DNA of 64,000 bases from SXZD01 sp034680345 (GCA_034680345.1 JAXISZ010000002.1:1-64000), one strand, 5' to 3'; counted from the first letter of the stretch, positions 42,593 to 51,636 are shown. Notes: generated from the letters alone by a model not told the origin. Made by a program: numbers and translations.

Positions 42593-43702
42593 CTACAGTG
42601 AATGGCAATCGCGCGCAATTTGCCATCTGGCGCCCATAATCATGGCAATTAAAGTGATGATGGCCCCAATTGATAAGGTTGAAATTCCTGTAATGCCTTG
42701 TCCTATGCTGCAACCTAAACCCAAAACTGCACCAATGCCCATTAAAGCGGCCCCGCTTAAATGACGAGTAAAATCTCGACTGTTTTGAAAGCTTTCAACT
42801 CGAAATTGTTGTGTTATTTTTGCGTTTAAAAAAGCACCAAGCGCAACGCCGACTGCACTGGCAACGCCCAGAGTTAAGCGGCGAGAGCCGTCTGAAAAAT
42901 AAATAAGCCACTCCAAAAAATGAGCAATGGGGGCTACAAAACTTAAACTTTCTGGACGATTATTATAGGTTTTTAAAAACCGAGGCTCTAGTGTTTCCGG
43001 GTCTTCTTCTAAAAACCCTGGGCCTAAACTCAGCGCCCAAGCAGCGCTAATACATAAACCAATGCCAATACCGCCAACCAGTGTTTTTTTCTTTCTCCCC
43101 TCAGGATGACAAAGTACCCAATATATTAAAACCAAGGATGGGCAGAGTTTGATTGCGATCAGTACCCAAGGCATCGGGGTTTGATATAGAGTAACTAGCC
43201 AAGTATAAAGTACAGTGTCGAGTGTTTGCACTGAGGAGAAGGTAAAAAACAGTTGTTCAAGCCATTGCACACGAAAAACAGCAATCAATCCTTTTAAGGT
43301 GATTAATGCAAATAAACCCATGACAATAAGCACAGCCAGCGATTTTAGGTTGCCTGCGCCAAAGCGAATTAAGGTTTTTCCCGCGCACCCAGAAGCTTGT
43401 ACCATACCCACACCAAATAAGGCACCACCTATGATATGTGAAAGCCAAAGTAGTTTTGGAAGGTGGTACATGGAATTGGTTAGTTTCCAATTGAATACCA
43501 ATTCAGCGCTTTGTGTAAATAAAATAGCTGTTGCCATTGCTAACACCCACATGCGCATACGCGACCAGTGATTCATATTTATAATGTCAGCCACTGCGCC
43601 CATGGTGCAAAAATGCACCCGATGCGCTAAGCTTCCAAAGCACACACCTATGAGCAAACTACAACACAATAAGATCACTTCCAGTGTTGGCATGTTAAGC
43701 AT
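42593..43702 (-). CDS. YeeE/YedE-family sulfur-compound transporter (TsuA-like)
   Basis: A 369-residue inner-membrane protein with about nine or more helices. Three family cysteine motifs are present: HFCTMGAVAD (near residue 31), ASGCAGKTLIRFGAGN, and GLGCSIGQGITGIS near the C-terminus. In TsuA these cysteines line a thiosulfate path, so uptake of thiosulfate or a related sulfur species is likely. No TusA-like partner (TsuB) is adjacent. It lies between cpoB and tRNA-Met on the minus strand, 22 bases downstream of cpoB. Confidence 0.85.
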   Translation of the reverse strand: MLNMPTLEVILLCCSLLIGVCFGSLAHRVHFCTMGAVADIINMNHWSRMRMWVLAMATAILFTQSAELVFNWKLTNSMYHLPKLLWLSHIIGGALFGVGMVQASGCAGKTLIRFGAGNLKSLAVLIVMGLFALITLKGLIAVFRVQWLEQLFFTFSSVQTLDTVLYTWLVTLYQTPMPWVLIAIKLCPSLVLIYWVLCHPEGRKKKTLVGGIGIGLCISAAWALSLGPGFLEEDPETLEPRFLKTYNNRPESLSFVAPIAHFLEWLIYFSDGSRRLTLGVASAVGVALGAFLNAKITQQFRVESFQNSRDFTRHLSGAALMGIGAVLGLGCSIGQGITGISTLSIGAIITLIAMIMGARWQIARDCHSL

Positions 43703-43724
43703 CAGGTAAAATTTATGTTCTGAC

Positions 43725-44534
43725 TTAACCTTTTATCAAAGTTAGACGTTTTTTTGCTGATTCCGCAAGGGGTCCCTCAGGTGTCTTGGTTAGTAGCTGT
43801 TCTAAAATTTTTCGAGCGGTTTTGAAGTCTTTTAAACTGATGTGGCTGTCGGCTAGGCTTAGCATAACATCTGGTGCGCGACCGTTATTGGGGTATTTGT
43901 CTAAAAATTTTTGTAAAACAATGGCAGCAGTTTTATAGTCTTTTTTGGCAAAATGAGCTATGCCAGCATAATATAAAGCTGGGGAGTTGTAGCCGCTAGA
44001 AGGGTAACGGCGATTAAATTCATCAAGTAACGAGGCTGCGGTATTGAAATCTGAGTTTTTATAAGCATCAATTGCCGCTTCGTAAGCGTTAGTTTCTTCT
44101 TGACTGACGTTGACAAGACGATTATCTATTTCAATTTGTTTGGGTTCAAATTTTCGGATACGCGCGTCAATATCACCATAATATTCTTTGATTCGACGTT
44201 GAGTATTGGCTAAATTGTTGGTTACAATCTCAAGTTCATTGCGTAATTTTGCAATTTCACTGTGTTGAGATTCTAAAGTTTGATTCAAAATAAGTTGGCC
44301 TCGCGAGGTGGCCTCAAGTTTTTCAAGTTTTGCAGCAATCTCAGTAAGGCGATCATTGCTCAGTTGTTGCTGGGCTTTGACCCGTTCGCGCAGTTCTATG
44401 ATGGCTTTGCGAGCTTCATCGTCTTCAAATAAGGCGTATGCCGTGTTTGACAAGCCGGCAAACGCAATAGTTATAGCCAGCAGCTTTTTTTTCAACTGCC
44501 GTGTCATTAAAAAATGCGCGAATTTTGGGGTCAT
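43725..44534 (-). CDS. cpoB: CpoB (YbgF), Tol-Pal/peptidoglycan synthesis coordinator
   Basis: A 269-residue periplasmic protein. A signal peptide (ending NTAYA) is followed by a coiled coil (about 40-120, rich in Glu/Leu/Lys) and a C-terminal tetratricopeptide region (about 145-265: YEAAIDAYKNSDFNTAASLLDEF, YYAGIAHFAKKDYKTAAIVLQKF, LSLADSHISLKDFKTARKILEQL). CpoB adjusts PBP1B activity to Tol-driven constriction. The start at 44534 gives a long n-region; Met10 (44507) is an alternative. It is 18 bases after pal, the normal end of the tol-pal operon. Confidence 0.93.
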   Translation of the reverse strand: MTPKFAHFLMTRQLKKKLLAITIAFAGLSNTAYALFEDDEARKAIIELRERVKAQQQLSNDRLTEIAAKLEKLEATSRGQLILNQTLESQHSEIAKLRNELEIVTNNLANTQRRIKEYYGDIDARIRKFEPKQIEIDNRLVNVSQEETNAYEAAIDAYKNSDFNTAASLLDEFNRRYPSSGYNSPALYYAGIAHFAKKDYKTAAIVLQKFLDKYPNNGRAPDVMLSLADSHISLKDFKTARKILEQLLTKTPEGPLAESAKKRLTLIKG

Positions 44535-44552
44535 GGCGTTTAATATTTAAAA

Positions 44553-45104
44553 TTATTGATAAATGAGGTCAGCGCGGCGATTTTCAGTGTAAGCTTCTTC
44601 ATTGCCTCCTGTGGCTTTTGGTTTTTCTTTACCAAAGCTGACAGTTTCTATTTGGTTGTCTGATACCCCTAGGACATTCAGTACTTTACGCACCGATTCT
44701 GCGCGTTTTGCGCCCAAAGCCAAATTGTATTCACGCCCCCCGCGTTCGTCGGTGTTACCTTGAATAACAATTTTTTGATTTTTATTGCTGATTAGGTTTT
44801 TACCGTGGGCATCTAAAACAGTTTGGAATTCAGGTTTCACTTCAAAGCTGTCAAAGTCGAAGTAGACACTGCGTTTTGCTAGCAACCCTTTGGCGTTGTT
44901 AACGTCATTGGTTTCAGCTTCAACACGGGAAACAGCTCGCGGATCGGCTGTTTCTTTTGCTGTTATTGTAGCGGCCGGTTTGCCTGGGTTATCACTGACC
45001 TTGCCGGTGGTTTCTTTCAATGACGTTGAACTACAGCCAGCCATTAAAGCCGAAAAAATAAAGGCACTGACGGTTTTGGTATAGTATTGCGAAGTTTTTT
45101 TCAT
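44553..45104 (-). CDS. pal: Pal, peptidoglycan-associated lipoprotein
   Basis: A 183-residue outer-membrane lipoprotein. The lipobox LMAGC is in the first 25 residues, and the OmpA-like domain (about 75-183) contains VYFDFDSFEVKPEF, IQGNTDERGGREYNLALGAKRAESVRKVL and ENRRADLIYQ, with the peptidoglycan-binding Asp and Arg in place. It links the outer membrane to the wall and is mobilised by TolB. A GGAG sits upstream of the ATG. 38 bases after tolB. Confidence 0.96.
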   Translation of the reverse strand: MKKTSQYYTKTVSAFIFSALMAGCSSTSLKETTGKVSDNPGKPAATITAKETADPRAVSRVEAETNDVNNAKGLLAKRSVYFDFDSFEVKPEFQTVLDAHGKNLISNKNQKIVIQGNTDERGGREYNLALGAKRAESVRKVLNVLGVSDNQIETVSFGKEKPKATGGNEEAYTENRRADLIYQ

Positions 45105-45142
45105 AGTGTTAGCTCCTAAAGCAAAATGCAGTGTTGGTCAGT

Positions 45143-46420
45143 TTATTTAAGGAAAGGCCCCCAACTGGGTTCCCGAATATCGGAAATTGACATACTTAAA
45201 CGTTGCTTGATGCGACCGTCTATTGATGTGACTGATAATACCCCTTTTCCGCCCATTTCGGTAGCAAATATAATCATGCGACCATTGGCTGAAAAGCTTG
45301 GGCTTTCATCGTTATTGTTATTGGTTAAAATTTGTTCTTCATTGGTTTCTAGGTCAATCGTGGCCAGTTTAAATTGACCTTCACGACGAGTGATAAACGC
45401 CAGTTTTTTGTTGTCAGGGCTAATTCGGGGCGAAATATTGTAGTTGCCATTAAAGGTAATGCGCCGCGCCGCGCCACCATTGAGAGGCATGTTATAAATT
45501 TGTGGCCCGCCACTGCGGTCGGAGGTAAAGTAAATGGTTTGACCGTCTTGCGCAAAAATGGGTTCGGTTTCTATGCTTGAAGTATTGGTTAACCGACGTA
45601 AATTAGCCCCATCTGCATTGGCCATATAAATTTGTGAGTTACCATCTCGTGTGAGTACAAACGCCAATTTGCTGCCATCAGGAGACCAACTGGGAGCAGA
45701 GTTGTTGCCTTTATAATTGGCTAAAACAGTACGCTGGCCATTTGAAAGTGAATGGATATAGATCACGGGTTTTTTTGCCTCAAACGACACATAGGCTAAC
45801 TGTTTACCGTCAGGCGACCATTTGGGCGAAATAATTGGTTCTTTTGAGGTTAGGGCCACTTGCGCACTTTCCCCGTCAGCGTCGGCGATCATTAATTCAT
45901 AGCGGCTATTGTTTTTAGTAACGTATGCAATGCGGGTGCTGAAAACCCCAGCGTCCCCCGTGATTTTTTTATAGATAAAGTCAGCAATTAAATGGGCTGT
46001 CTGACGCAGTTGATGAGCAGGCACCACAATACTTTGCGTACCAATGGTGTTTTGCTTGATAACATCGTGTAAAGCAAAACGCACATCATAGCGTCCGTTT
46101 GCTAGGCGTGTGATAGAGCCCGTTAACAGTGCGTCAGTTCCGGCTGCTTTCCAGGCTGGATATTGGATTGGGGTGATCTCTGTTAATTTTTCTGCTGTGC
46201 TGGCGTTAATGATGCGAAATACACCACTGCGATCAAGGTCTGAGCGGATGATTGCTGCGATGTCTTGAGGCGGTTCTTCGGTGCTATGTAATTTGGCAAT
46301 AGTAATTGGAAATTGGTTAGCTCCAACTCCCGTAATTTCAATTTTAAGCTGCGCCACAGCAGGTTTTAAGCACAGTAGCAACCAAAAAGTAATGAATAAT
46401 TTAAAGTATTTTTTCCACAT
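45143..46420 (-). CDS. tolB: TolB, periplasmic beta-propeller
   Basis: A 425-residue periplasmic protein: signal peptide (1-23, ending KPAVAQ), an N-terminal alpha/beta domain to about 150, then a six-bladed propeller with repeats such as PKWSPDGKQLAYVSFE, PSWSPDGSKLAFVLTRDG, PIFAQDGQTIYFTSDRSGG and PRISPDNKKLAFITRREG. It binds Pal and is released by TolA. A 177-base gap separates it from tolA, so a second promoter is possible. Confidence 0.95.
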   Translation of the reverse strand: MWKKYFKLFITFWLLLCLKPAVAQLKIEITGVGANQFPITIAKLHSTEEPPQDIAAIIRSDLDRSGVFRIINASTAEKLTEITPIQYPAWKAAGTDALLTGSITRLANGRYDVRFALHDVIKQNTIGTQSIVVPAHQLRQTAHLIADFIYKKITGDAGVFSTRIAYVTKNNSRYELMIADADGESAQVALTSKEPIISPKWSPDGKQLAYVSFEAKKPVIYIHSLSNGQRTVLANYKGNNSAPSWSPDGSKLAFVLTRDGNSQIYMANADGANLRRLTNTSSIETEPIFAQDGQTIYFTSDRSGGPQIYNMPLNGGAARRITFNGNYNISPRISPDNKKLAFITRREGQFKLATIDLETNEEQILTNNNNDESPSFSANGRMIIFATEMGGKGVLSVTSIDGRIKQRLSMSISDIREPSWGPFLK

Positions 46421-46597
46421 ACTTTCACAATATCAAACCTGAAACAATGTTAACGATGATAATTTTTTTGAAGCTGTTGAATGTTTTTAGTGGTAAAAAG
46501 ATTCATCAAGCAACATAGGTGATTATATCTAACCTCTTGGTTTCTTGCTTATAAAGAAATACGGAATCTTTAAGGCACGCGGCTTAATATATTACAT

Positions 46598-47629
46598 TTA
46601 GCCATTTGGTCTATAGGTGAAGTCAATTTGTCTTTGATACATCCCTTCAGGTGGCCGTGGCAAAGGGCTAGATTTTGAAATAGCTCTTTCAATCTCATCA
46701 TCACAGCGTGGAAAGCCTGAGCTTTGTTTTTTTGTTACATTAAGAATTTCACCAGATGGCAATTGTTCAATCAAAAACTTAGCGGCAGGGTCGCCTGGAA
46801 CATTGCATCCAGTTCCGTTTAAGTTACTTTTAACTTTATTTTGAATTCGGCTCTGGTAGGTTGGGTCAAATACTTTTCCTGCTGTGTCGGTTTTTGTTTT
46901 AGCTCCCGGATCACCCAATATTCTTTGGCTGTCTTTTTTTAATAAATCGGCTAGCGATCGCTCCCTTTCAAGTTCTTTTTGAAACTCAGCCAGTTTATCA
47001 ACTTCCGGTTTTTTTGTTGGCTTGGGCTCAGGTTCAGGTTTAGGCTCAGGTTTAGGTTTGCTTTCAGTTTTTGATGTGGATTTGTAATTGGATTGACGCT
47101 CAGGCTTTAATTCTGGCTTTGACTCTGATTTTTTGTTTTCTTTGGGGGTTGTCTTGTCATTAATTGATATGCTAGGTTTTTTTTGAATATCAGCTTTGGG
47201 TTGCGGTTTTGCTTCAGTTTTTGCTTCTATTTTAGCTTGTTGCTTGGGTTCTGGTTTTGTAGGGGGGGGGGGACGGGGGGCAATTGGTTTAACAGCTAGA
47301 TCTTGTGTTTTAATTTCCGGCAATGCAGCCCAAAGTTCAGCTTGAGAAGCAACAGGAGGAGGGGTGTTTACTGACCATTGCACGCTGATGAACAACATCG
47401 CACCCAAGAACAAATGAGCAGCAAATGCTAGAAATAATGATCGCTTAGCGTACGGGTCATCGCGCAAATGAAAAACTGTATTTATACTGTGCTCGACAGA
47501 TAACACCAAGCCATGAGTAGACACTTGCGAGTGATCTGCTTTAATTGCCTGATTTTGTTCAGGTAACCCCAAAATATTTTTGATTAATCCTTGGGGCTCT
47601 TGTTTGCCGTCAGTAATTTGTTCTTTCAT
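46598..47629 (-). CDS. tolA: TolA, energy-transducing envelope protein
   Basis: A 343-residue protein with one membrane helix (about 64-86), a long Lys/Pro/Glu-rich middle domain (about 115-250) and a C-terminal domain (about 255-343) with NKVKSNLNGTGCNVPGDPAAKFLIEQLPSGEILNV. It transfers proton-motive force from TolQR to Pal and TolB. The start overlaps tolR by 4 bases. This start leaves about 63 cytoplasmic residues before the helix, much longer than in E. coli. Codons for Pro120-Pro123 lie in a run of 11 identical bases (47262-47272), a possible slippage site. Confidence 0.92.
   Translation of the reverse strand: MKEQITDGKQEPQGLIKNILGLPEQNQAIKADHSQVSTHGLVLSVEHSINTVFHLRDDPYAKRSLFLAFAAHLFLGAMLFISVQWSVNTPPPVASQAELWAALPEIKTQDLAVKPIAPRPPPPTKPEPKQQAKIEAKTEAKPQPKADIQKKPSISINDKTTPKENKKSESKPELKPERQSNYKSTSKTESKPKPEPKPEPEPKPTKKPEVDKLAEFQKELERERSLADLLKKDSQRILGDPGAKTKTDTAGKVFDPTYQSRIQNKVKSNLNGTGCNVPGDPAAKFLIEQLPSGEILNVTKKQSSGFPRCDDEIERAISKSSPLPRPPEGMYQRQIDFTYRPNG
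47262..47272. repeat. 11-base G/C homopolymer inside tolA
   Basis: Eleven consecutive G on the plus strand (C on the coding strand), followed after AC by six more G (47275-47280). It encodes part of APRPPPPT. Tracts of this length in coding DNA are prone to slipped-strand mispairing; a one-base change would frameshift TolA after about residue 120, removing the linker and C-terminal domain. Confidence 0.9.
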
Positions 47630-48060
47630 GGTGCCGGTTTAACCAATAGACCTACGCGGGCAATGGCATTGCGTTGAAGTTCGTCCATTACAGACATAAC
47701 ATTTTCATATTTAACGCTTTTGTCTGCTGCTATTACCACAGGGCGAGACATTTCTTTACCGTTCAAGCGCTGTAGAATGTTAACAATATTATTTTTTTCA
47801 GCGTTTAGCTCTACATTGGTTTTGCGGTCGCGTATGGTGATGCGTCCGTCAAGTTTGATGTTAATTTCTATGGGCATGTCTTGTTGGGTTTGCCGACTTT
47901 TCGCTACGCTGGGTAAGTCTAGTACACCAGGATTAACCATTGGCGCTGTTACCATAAAAATAACCAACAACACTAACATCACGTCAATGTAGGGTACAAC
48001 ATTAATATCATTCATTGCACGACGCGATCGCCCACGACCGCTGCGTTTTCCAGCTTGCAT
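47626..48060 (-). CDS. tolR: TolR, proton-channel/motor subunit
   Basis: A 144-residue ExbD/TolR-family protein. The single helix (about 21-42, NVVPYIDVMLVLLVIFMVTAP) contains the proton-carrying Asp, and a periplasmic domain follows. It forms the motor with TolQ, whose gene ends 16 bases upstream. It overlaps tolA by 4 bases. The basic N-terminus GKRSGRGRSRRAMNDINV is typical. Confidence 0.95.
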   Translation of the reverse strand: MQAGKRSGRGRSRRAMNDINVVPYIDVMLVLLVIFMVTAPMVNPGVLDLPSVAKSRQTQQDMPIEINIKLDGRITIRDRKTNVELNAEKNNIVNILQRLNGKEMSRPVVIAADKSVKYENVMSVMDELQRNAIARVGLLVKPAP

Positions 48061-48076
48061 AATCGTTTTGCCTTTC

Positions 48077-48754
48077 TCAGCCTTGGCGCTGCAGAATATT
48101 TAAAAATTCTTCAATAAAGCTGTCAAAGCGGATGCAAAGGCGATCTATGTCATGGGAGTAGCTGTTGTAGGCAACAACAGCAGGTATGGCAGCAAATAAA
48201 CCAATGGCTGTGGCCACCAGTGCTTCTGCAATGCCTGGGGCTACACTGGCCAAGGTGGCTTGTTGTACATTTGCTAAGCCGCGAAATGCATGCATAATGC
48301 CCCAAACAGTACCAAATAAACCAATATAGGGGCTTACAGAGCCGGCTGAGGCCAATAATGCTAAATTGCCTTCTAAAGCGTCCGTTTCGCGTTGGTATGC
48401 AGCTTGCATAGCGCGTCGTGCACCATCTATGAGTAATGTGCGGTCTGTTAACCCTTTTTGTTGGCGACCACGTAAAAACTCGCGCATGCCTGCTTCAAAA
48501 ATGTGTTCCAGTGCACCAGATTCACCGCGGTTATTCATGGCGCGTTGATATAAAGTGTTTAAATCGCCACCCGCCCAGAAATCACGTTCAAATGTGTCTG
48601 TTTGTTCTTTGGCATTGCGCACAGCATACCATTTGCGAAAAATAGTGCTCCATGAAGCAATCGATATGATCAACAAAATGGCCATAATGATTTGTACAAC
48701 AGTGCTGGCATTTAGCACAAGAGAAAGGATTGACATGTTTTGGTTGACTTCCAT
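48077..48754 (-). CDS. tolQ: TolQ, motor stator subunit
   Basis: A 225-residue ExbB/TolQ-family inner-membrane protein with three helices: one near the N-terminus (about 13-32) and two after a cytoplasmic loop (about 130-160 and 175-195). The conserved segment IGLFGTVWGIMHAF and the pore-lining stretch ALVATAIGLFAAIPAVVAYN are present. With TolR it uses the proton gradient to move TolA. The start is MEVNQN or Met7 (MSILSL). Confidence 0.95.
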   Translation of the reverse strand: MEVNQNMSILSLVLNASTVVQIIMAILLIISIASWSTIFRKWYAVRNAKEQTDTFERDFWAGGDLNTLYQRAMNNRGESGALEHIFEAGMREFLRGRQQKGLTDRTLLIDGARRAMQAAYQRETDALEGNLALLASAGSVSPYIGLFGTVWGIMHAFRGLANVQQATLASVAPGIAEALVATAIGLFAAIPAVVAYNSYSHDIDRLCIRFDSFIEEFLNILQRQG

Positions 48755-48868
48755 GCGTTTTTATCCTGTATTTATATTGAGTGTCGGTTACATTTGAGCG
48801 CTATTGTAATTCAGTTGTTTGGTTTAGTCGTTTACAACTCATTTATTTGCAACTGTTTTGTGTGTTAA

Positions 48869-49315
48869 TTAAGCTTTAGTTAATACTTTAGTCAGTATTT
48901 TATTTGGTTGCTGCATGCTTTGAGCAATTAATTGATGCAAATCTGTAGGAATTGCCGTGGGGGTGAATGCAGAACCATGCACACAAGCAACTTTAGTGGT
49001 GCAATACACCAATGTTGTGTTGTTCCGCGATATTTTTTGAGAAAATACAAGGCTGGCGCGCCCTAGTTTTTCTATTTGTAAGCTGACGGTTAAGTAATCG
49101 TCTAGATGTGCAGGGCGGATAAAATCAAGCTGTGCGCTGCGAACAACAAAGTATAAAAGTTGTTCTTCAGCCAGTTTGATTTGTTCTATTCCTAAATGGC
49201 GTAGATACTCAGTTCGACTGCGCTCAAAAAATTTTAAATAATTTGCGTAATATACTACGCCACCGGCGTCAGTGTCTTCGTAATACACTCGGATTGGTAA
49301 TTCAAAGGACATCAT
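48869..49315 (-). CDS. ybgC: YbgC, Tol-Pal-associated acyl-CoA thioesterase
   Basis: A 148-residue hotdog-fold thioesterase of the 4-hydroxybenzoyl-CoA type, with the active-site motif YYEDTDAGGVVYYANYLKFFERSRTE. YbgC hydrolyses short- or medium-chain acyl-CoA or acyl-ACP and is the usual first gene of tol-pal. It lies 25 bases after ruvB and 114 bases before tolQ, so it could be read with either group. Confidence 0.93.
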   Translation of the reverse strand: MMSFELPIRVYYEDTDAGGVVYYANYLKFFERSRTEYLRHLGIEQIKLAEEQLLYFVVRSAQLDFIRPAHLDDYLTVSLQIEKLGRASLVFSQKISRNNTTLVYCTTKVACVHGSAFTPTAIPTDLHQLIAQSMQQPNKILTKVLTKA

Positions 49316-49340
49316 GGTTTTAAAGGGCGTTTATGGTGTT

Positions 49341-50378
49341 TTAATCAAATAGGGTTTGTTGGTTTTTTTCAATCTGTTTTATTGGTAATCCAAAATGCTG
49401 ATAAGTGCTTGCAGACGCTATGCGTCCGCGCGGGGTGCGTTGTAAATAGCCTTGTTGAATAAGGTAGGGTTCTAAAACGTCTTCAATGGTGTCGCGCTCT
49501 TCGCCAATAGCTGCAGCTAAATTGTCAACCCCCACCGGACCACCGCCGAATTTTTCAATGATGGCTAAAAGTAGTCGGCGGTCCATTGGATCTAAGCCCC
49601 GAGTGTCTACATCTAACATAGATAATCCAGCATCTGCTACGGTTTCTGTAATTTTTCCATCTGCACGCATTTGTGCGTAATCGCGTACCCGTCGCAATAA
49701 GCGGTTGGCAATTCTGGGTGTACCCCGAGAACGTTTAGCAATTTCAAGGCTACCTTCGGGGCTGATTGGAACGTCTAGTAAATGGGCCGAACGGCTCACA
49801 ATTTTCCCCAGTTCCTTCGGGCTGTAAAATTCAAGTCGTGCCACAATACCAAAACGGTCACGCAATGGGTTGGTGAGCATACCAGCGCGGGTTGTAGCGC
49901 CCACTAAGGTGAAGGGTTGCAAATCAAGTTTAACGCAACGGGCCCCTGGGCCTTCACCAATCATGATGTCTATTTGGTAGTCTTCCAAGGCTGGATATAA
50001 AATTTCCTCAACCACGGGCGACAGGCGATGAATTTCATCTATAAACAGCACATCGTTGCGTTCTAAATTGGTTAACAAGGCGGCAAGATCACCAGGCCGT
50101 TCTAAAACAGGCCCGGAGGTTTGTTTCAAATTAACGCCCATTTCACGAGCAACAATGTGAGCCAGTGTGGTTTTTCCGAGGCCTGGTGGTCCAAATAAAA
50201 GTACGTGATCTAGTGCTTCATTGCGTGCTCGTGCAGCAGAAACAAATAGGCTTAGTTGGTCTCTGATTTTTTCTTGACCCACATATTCTGCTAGGGCCTT
50301 GGGGCGTAAGGCACGTTCAAAAGCTTCTTCATTGGGTGTGCTAATTTGCGGGGAAATGAGTCGATCAGGTTCTATCAT
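49341..50378 (-). CDS. ruvB: RuvB, Holliday-junction branch migration motor
   Basis: A 345-residue AAA+ ATPase. Walker A is GPPGLGKTTLAHIVA, Walker B is LFIDEIHRLS, sensor and arginine-finger regions are in VGATTRAGMLTNPLRDRFGI, and the C-terminal winged helix contains PYLIQQGYLQRTPRGR. It drives branch migration with RuvA, whose gene ends 12 bases upstream. Typical length. Confidence 0.96.
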   Translation of the reverse strand: MIEPDRLISPQISTPNEEAFERALRPKALAEYVGQEKIRDQLSLFVSAARARNEALDHVLLFGPPGLGKTTLAHIVAREMGVNLKQTSGPVLERPGDLAALLTNLERNDVLFIDEIHRLSPVVEEILYPALEDYQIDIMIGEGPGARCVKLDLQPFTLVGATTRAGMLTNPLRDRFGIVARLEFYSPKELGKIVSRSAHLLDVPISPEGSLEIAKRSRGTPRIANRLLRRVRDYAQMRADGKITETVADAGLSMLDVDTRGLDPMDRRLLLAIIEKFGGGPVGVDNLAAAIGEERDTIEDVLEPYLIQQGYLQRTPRGRIASASTYQHFGLPIKQIEKNQQTLFD

Positions 50379-50390
50379 GGTTGGTCCGTT

Positions 50391-50969
50391 TTAGCGCATT
50401 AGGGATTTAAGCGCTAATTTAATGCCGTCGGTCACTGTGGTGTTTTTTGGTAAGATTTTAGTAGCGCTATTTGCTTCTTTTTCTGAGTAACCTAAGGCCA
50501 CCAGCGCCTGAATAATTTCCCCGCGTTCATGTTCTGTGCCTGCGCTGGCGGACGTGGTTGTAGAAATGTTGGCAAATCGTCCTTTAAGTTCCAGTAGTAA
50601 CCTTTCAGCTGTTTTTTTGCCAATACCAGGTACTTTGGTTAAAAGGGTGGTTTCTTGTGACGTGACAGCTTGACACAACTCGTCAACGTTTAGGCTGGAC
50701 AAAATTGCTAACGCAGTCCGAGCCCCAACACCACTGACTTTAATGAGTTCACGGAAAGTATGGCGCTCGCTGTTGGTGAGAAAGCCATAGAGCAACTGGG
50801 CGTCTTCACGGATAATCATTTCCGTTAAAATGCTAACGCGTTCTCCTAAAATGGGCAGATTAAAGAAACTGCTCATAGGCATTTGTAGATTGTAGCCCAC
50901 ACCGTTAACATCCAGTAAAACCCAGGGCGCATTTTTCTCTGCAAGTACACCACTTAATCGACCAATCAT
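50391..50969 (-). CDS. ruvA: RuvA, Holliday-junction binding subunit
   Basis: A 192-residue protein: OB-fold N-terminus (MIGRLSGVLAEKNAPWVLLDVNGVGYNLQMP), two helix-hairpin-helix motifs (VSGVGARTALAIL and VPGIGKKTAERLLLELKGR), and a C-terminal UBA-like domain that contacts RuvB (ERGEIIQALVALGYSEKEA). It binds four-way junctions as a tetramer and loads RuvB. Follows ruvC by 103 bases. Confidence 0.96.
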   Translation of the reverse strand: MIGRLSGVLAEKNAPWVLLDVNGVGYNLQMPMSSFFNLPILGERVSILTEMIIREDAQLLYGFLTNSERHTFRELIKVSGVGARTALAILSSLNVDELCQAVTSQETTLLTKVPGIGKKTAERLLLELKGRFANISTTTSASAGTEHERGEIIQALVALGYSEKEANSATKILPKNTTVTDGIKLALKSLMR

Positions 50970-51072
50970 TAGAATTTACCTCAAATCCCTATATCGCTTA
51001 ATTCAGGTTAATAGGGATAATGAAAAGATTTGATTGTAACAGTTAACCCGAAGTACTGGATAAAACATCAGT

Positions 51073-51621
51073 CTAGCGCCAGCTGGTTCGGCCTTTTCGT
51101 AGTCTTGGGGCAATTAAACTGCGGTTGGGTGAAGCAGCGCTGGCTTGCTGTAAGAATTTTAAGTTTTGTGCGTGGGTGAGTGCTGTTGCAAGCGCATCAG
51201 CAGCGTCTGCGCTCGGTGAGATGGGCAATTGCAGTAATCGCGCCACCATGTTTTGCACTTGTATTTTACTGGCTTTGCCATTTCCAACGGTGGCTTTTTT
51301 AACTTGCAGGGCAGTATACTCGTGCACAGCTAAGCCCGCATGGGTTAATGCGGTCAATGCTGCGCCTCTGGCTTGGCCCAATAGTAACGTTGATTGTGGG
51401 TTAACATTGACAAACACCACCTCAACCACGGCCAGTTGAGGCTGGTAATGTTCGGCAAGTTCAACTAAACCACTGAACAAGGTGTGCAATCGGGTTGGCA
51501 AAGGGGTGCTGCTGTCGGATCGAATAACACCACTGGCAATGTATTTGGCCTGCCCGTTGTGAAAATCAATTAAGCCGTATCCAGTGATGCGTAAACCCGG
51601 GTCTATTCCAAGAATACGCAT
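51073..51621 (-). CDS. ruvC: RuvC, Holliday-junction resolvase
   Basis: A 182-residue endonuclease with the RNase H-like fold. The catalytic acid Asp7 is in MRILGIDPGLRITGYG, Glu in VVEVVFVNVNPQST, and the last acids in SADAADALATALTHA. GNGKASKIQVQ matches the DNA-binding loop. It resolves Holliday junctions by paired nicks. The C-terminal tail after about 160 is basic. 15 bases after purH. Confidence 0.95.
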   Translation of the reverse strand: MRILGIDPGLRITGYGLIDFHNGQAKYIASGVIRSDSSTPLPTRLHTLFSGLVELAEHYQPQLAVVEVVFVNVNPQSTLLLGQARGAALTALTHAGLAVHEYTALQVKKATVGNGKASKIQVQNMVARLLQLPISPSADAADALATALTHAQNLKFLQQASAASPNRSLIAPRLRKGRTSWR

Positions 51622-51636
51622 ACTTAAGCTACTTTT

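Noticed and set aside
46980..47260. Repeat array in the tolA linker as tandem or CRISPR-like DNA
   Set aside because: It encodes the Lys/Pro/Glu low-complexity domain of TolA; units are irregular and in frame.
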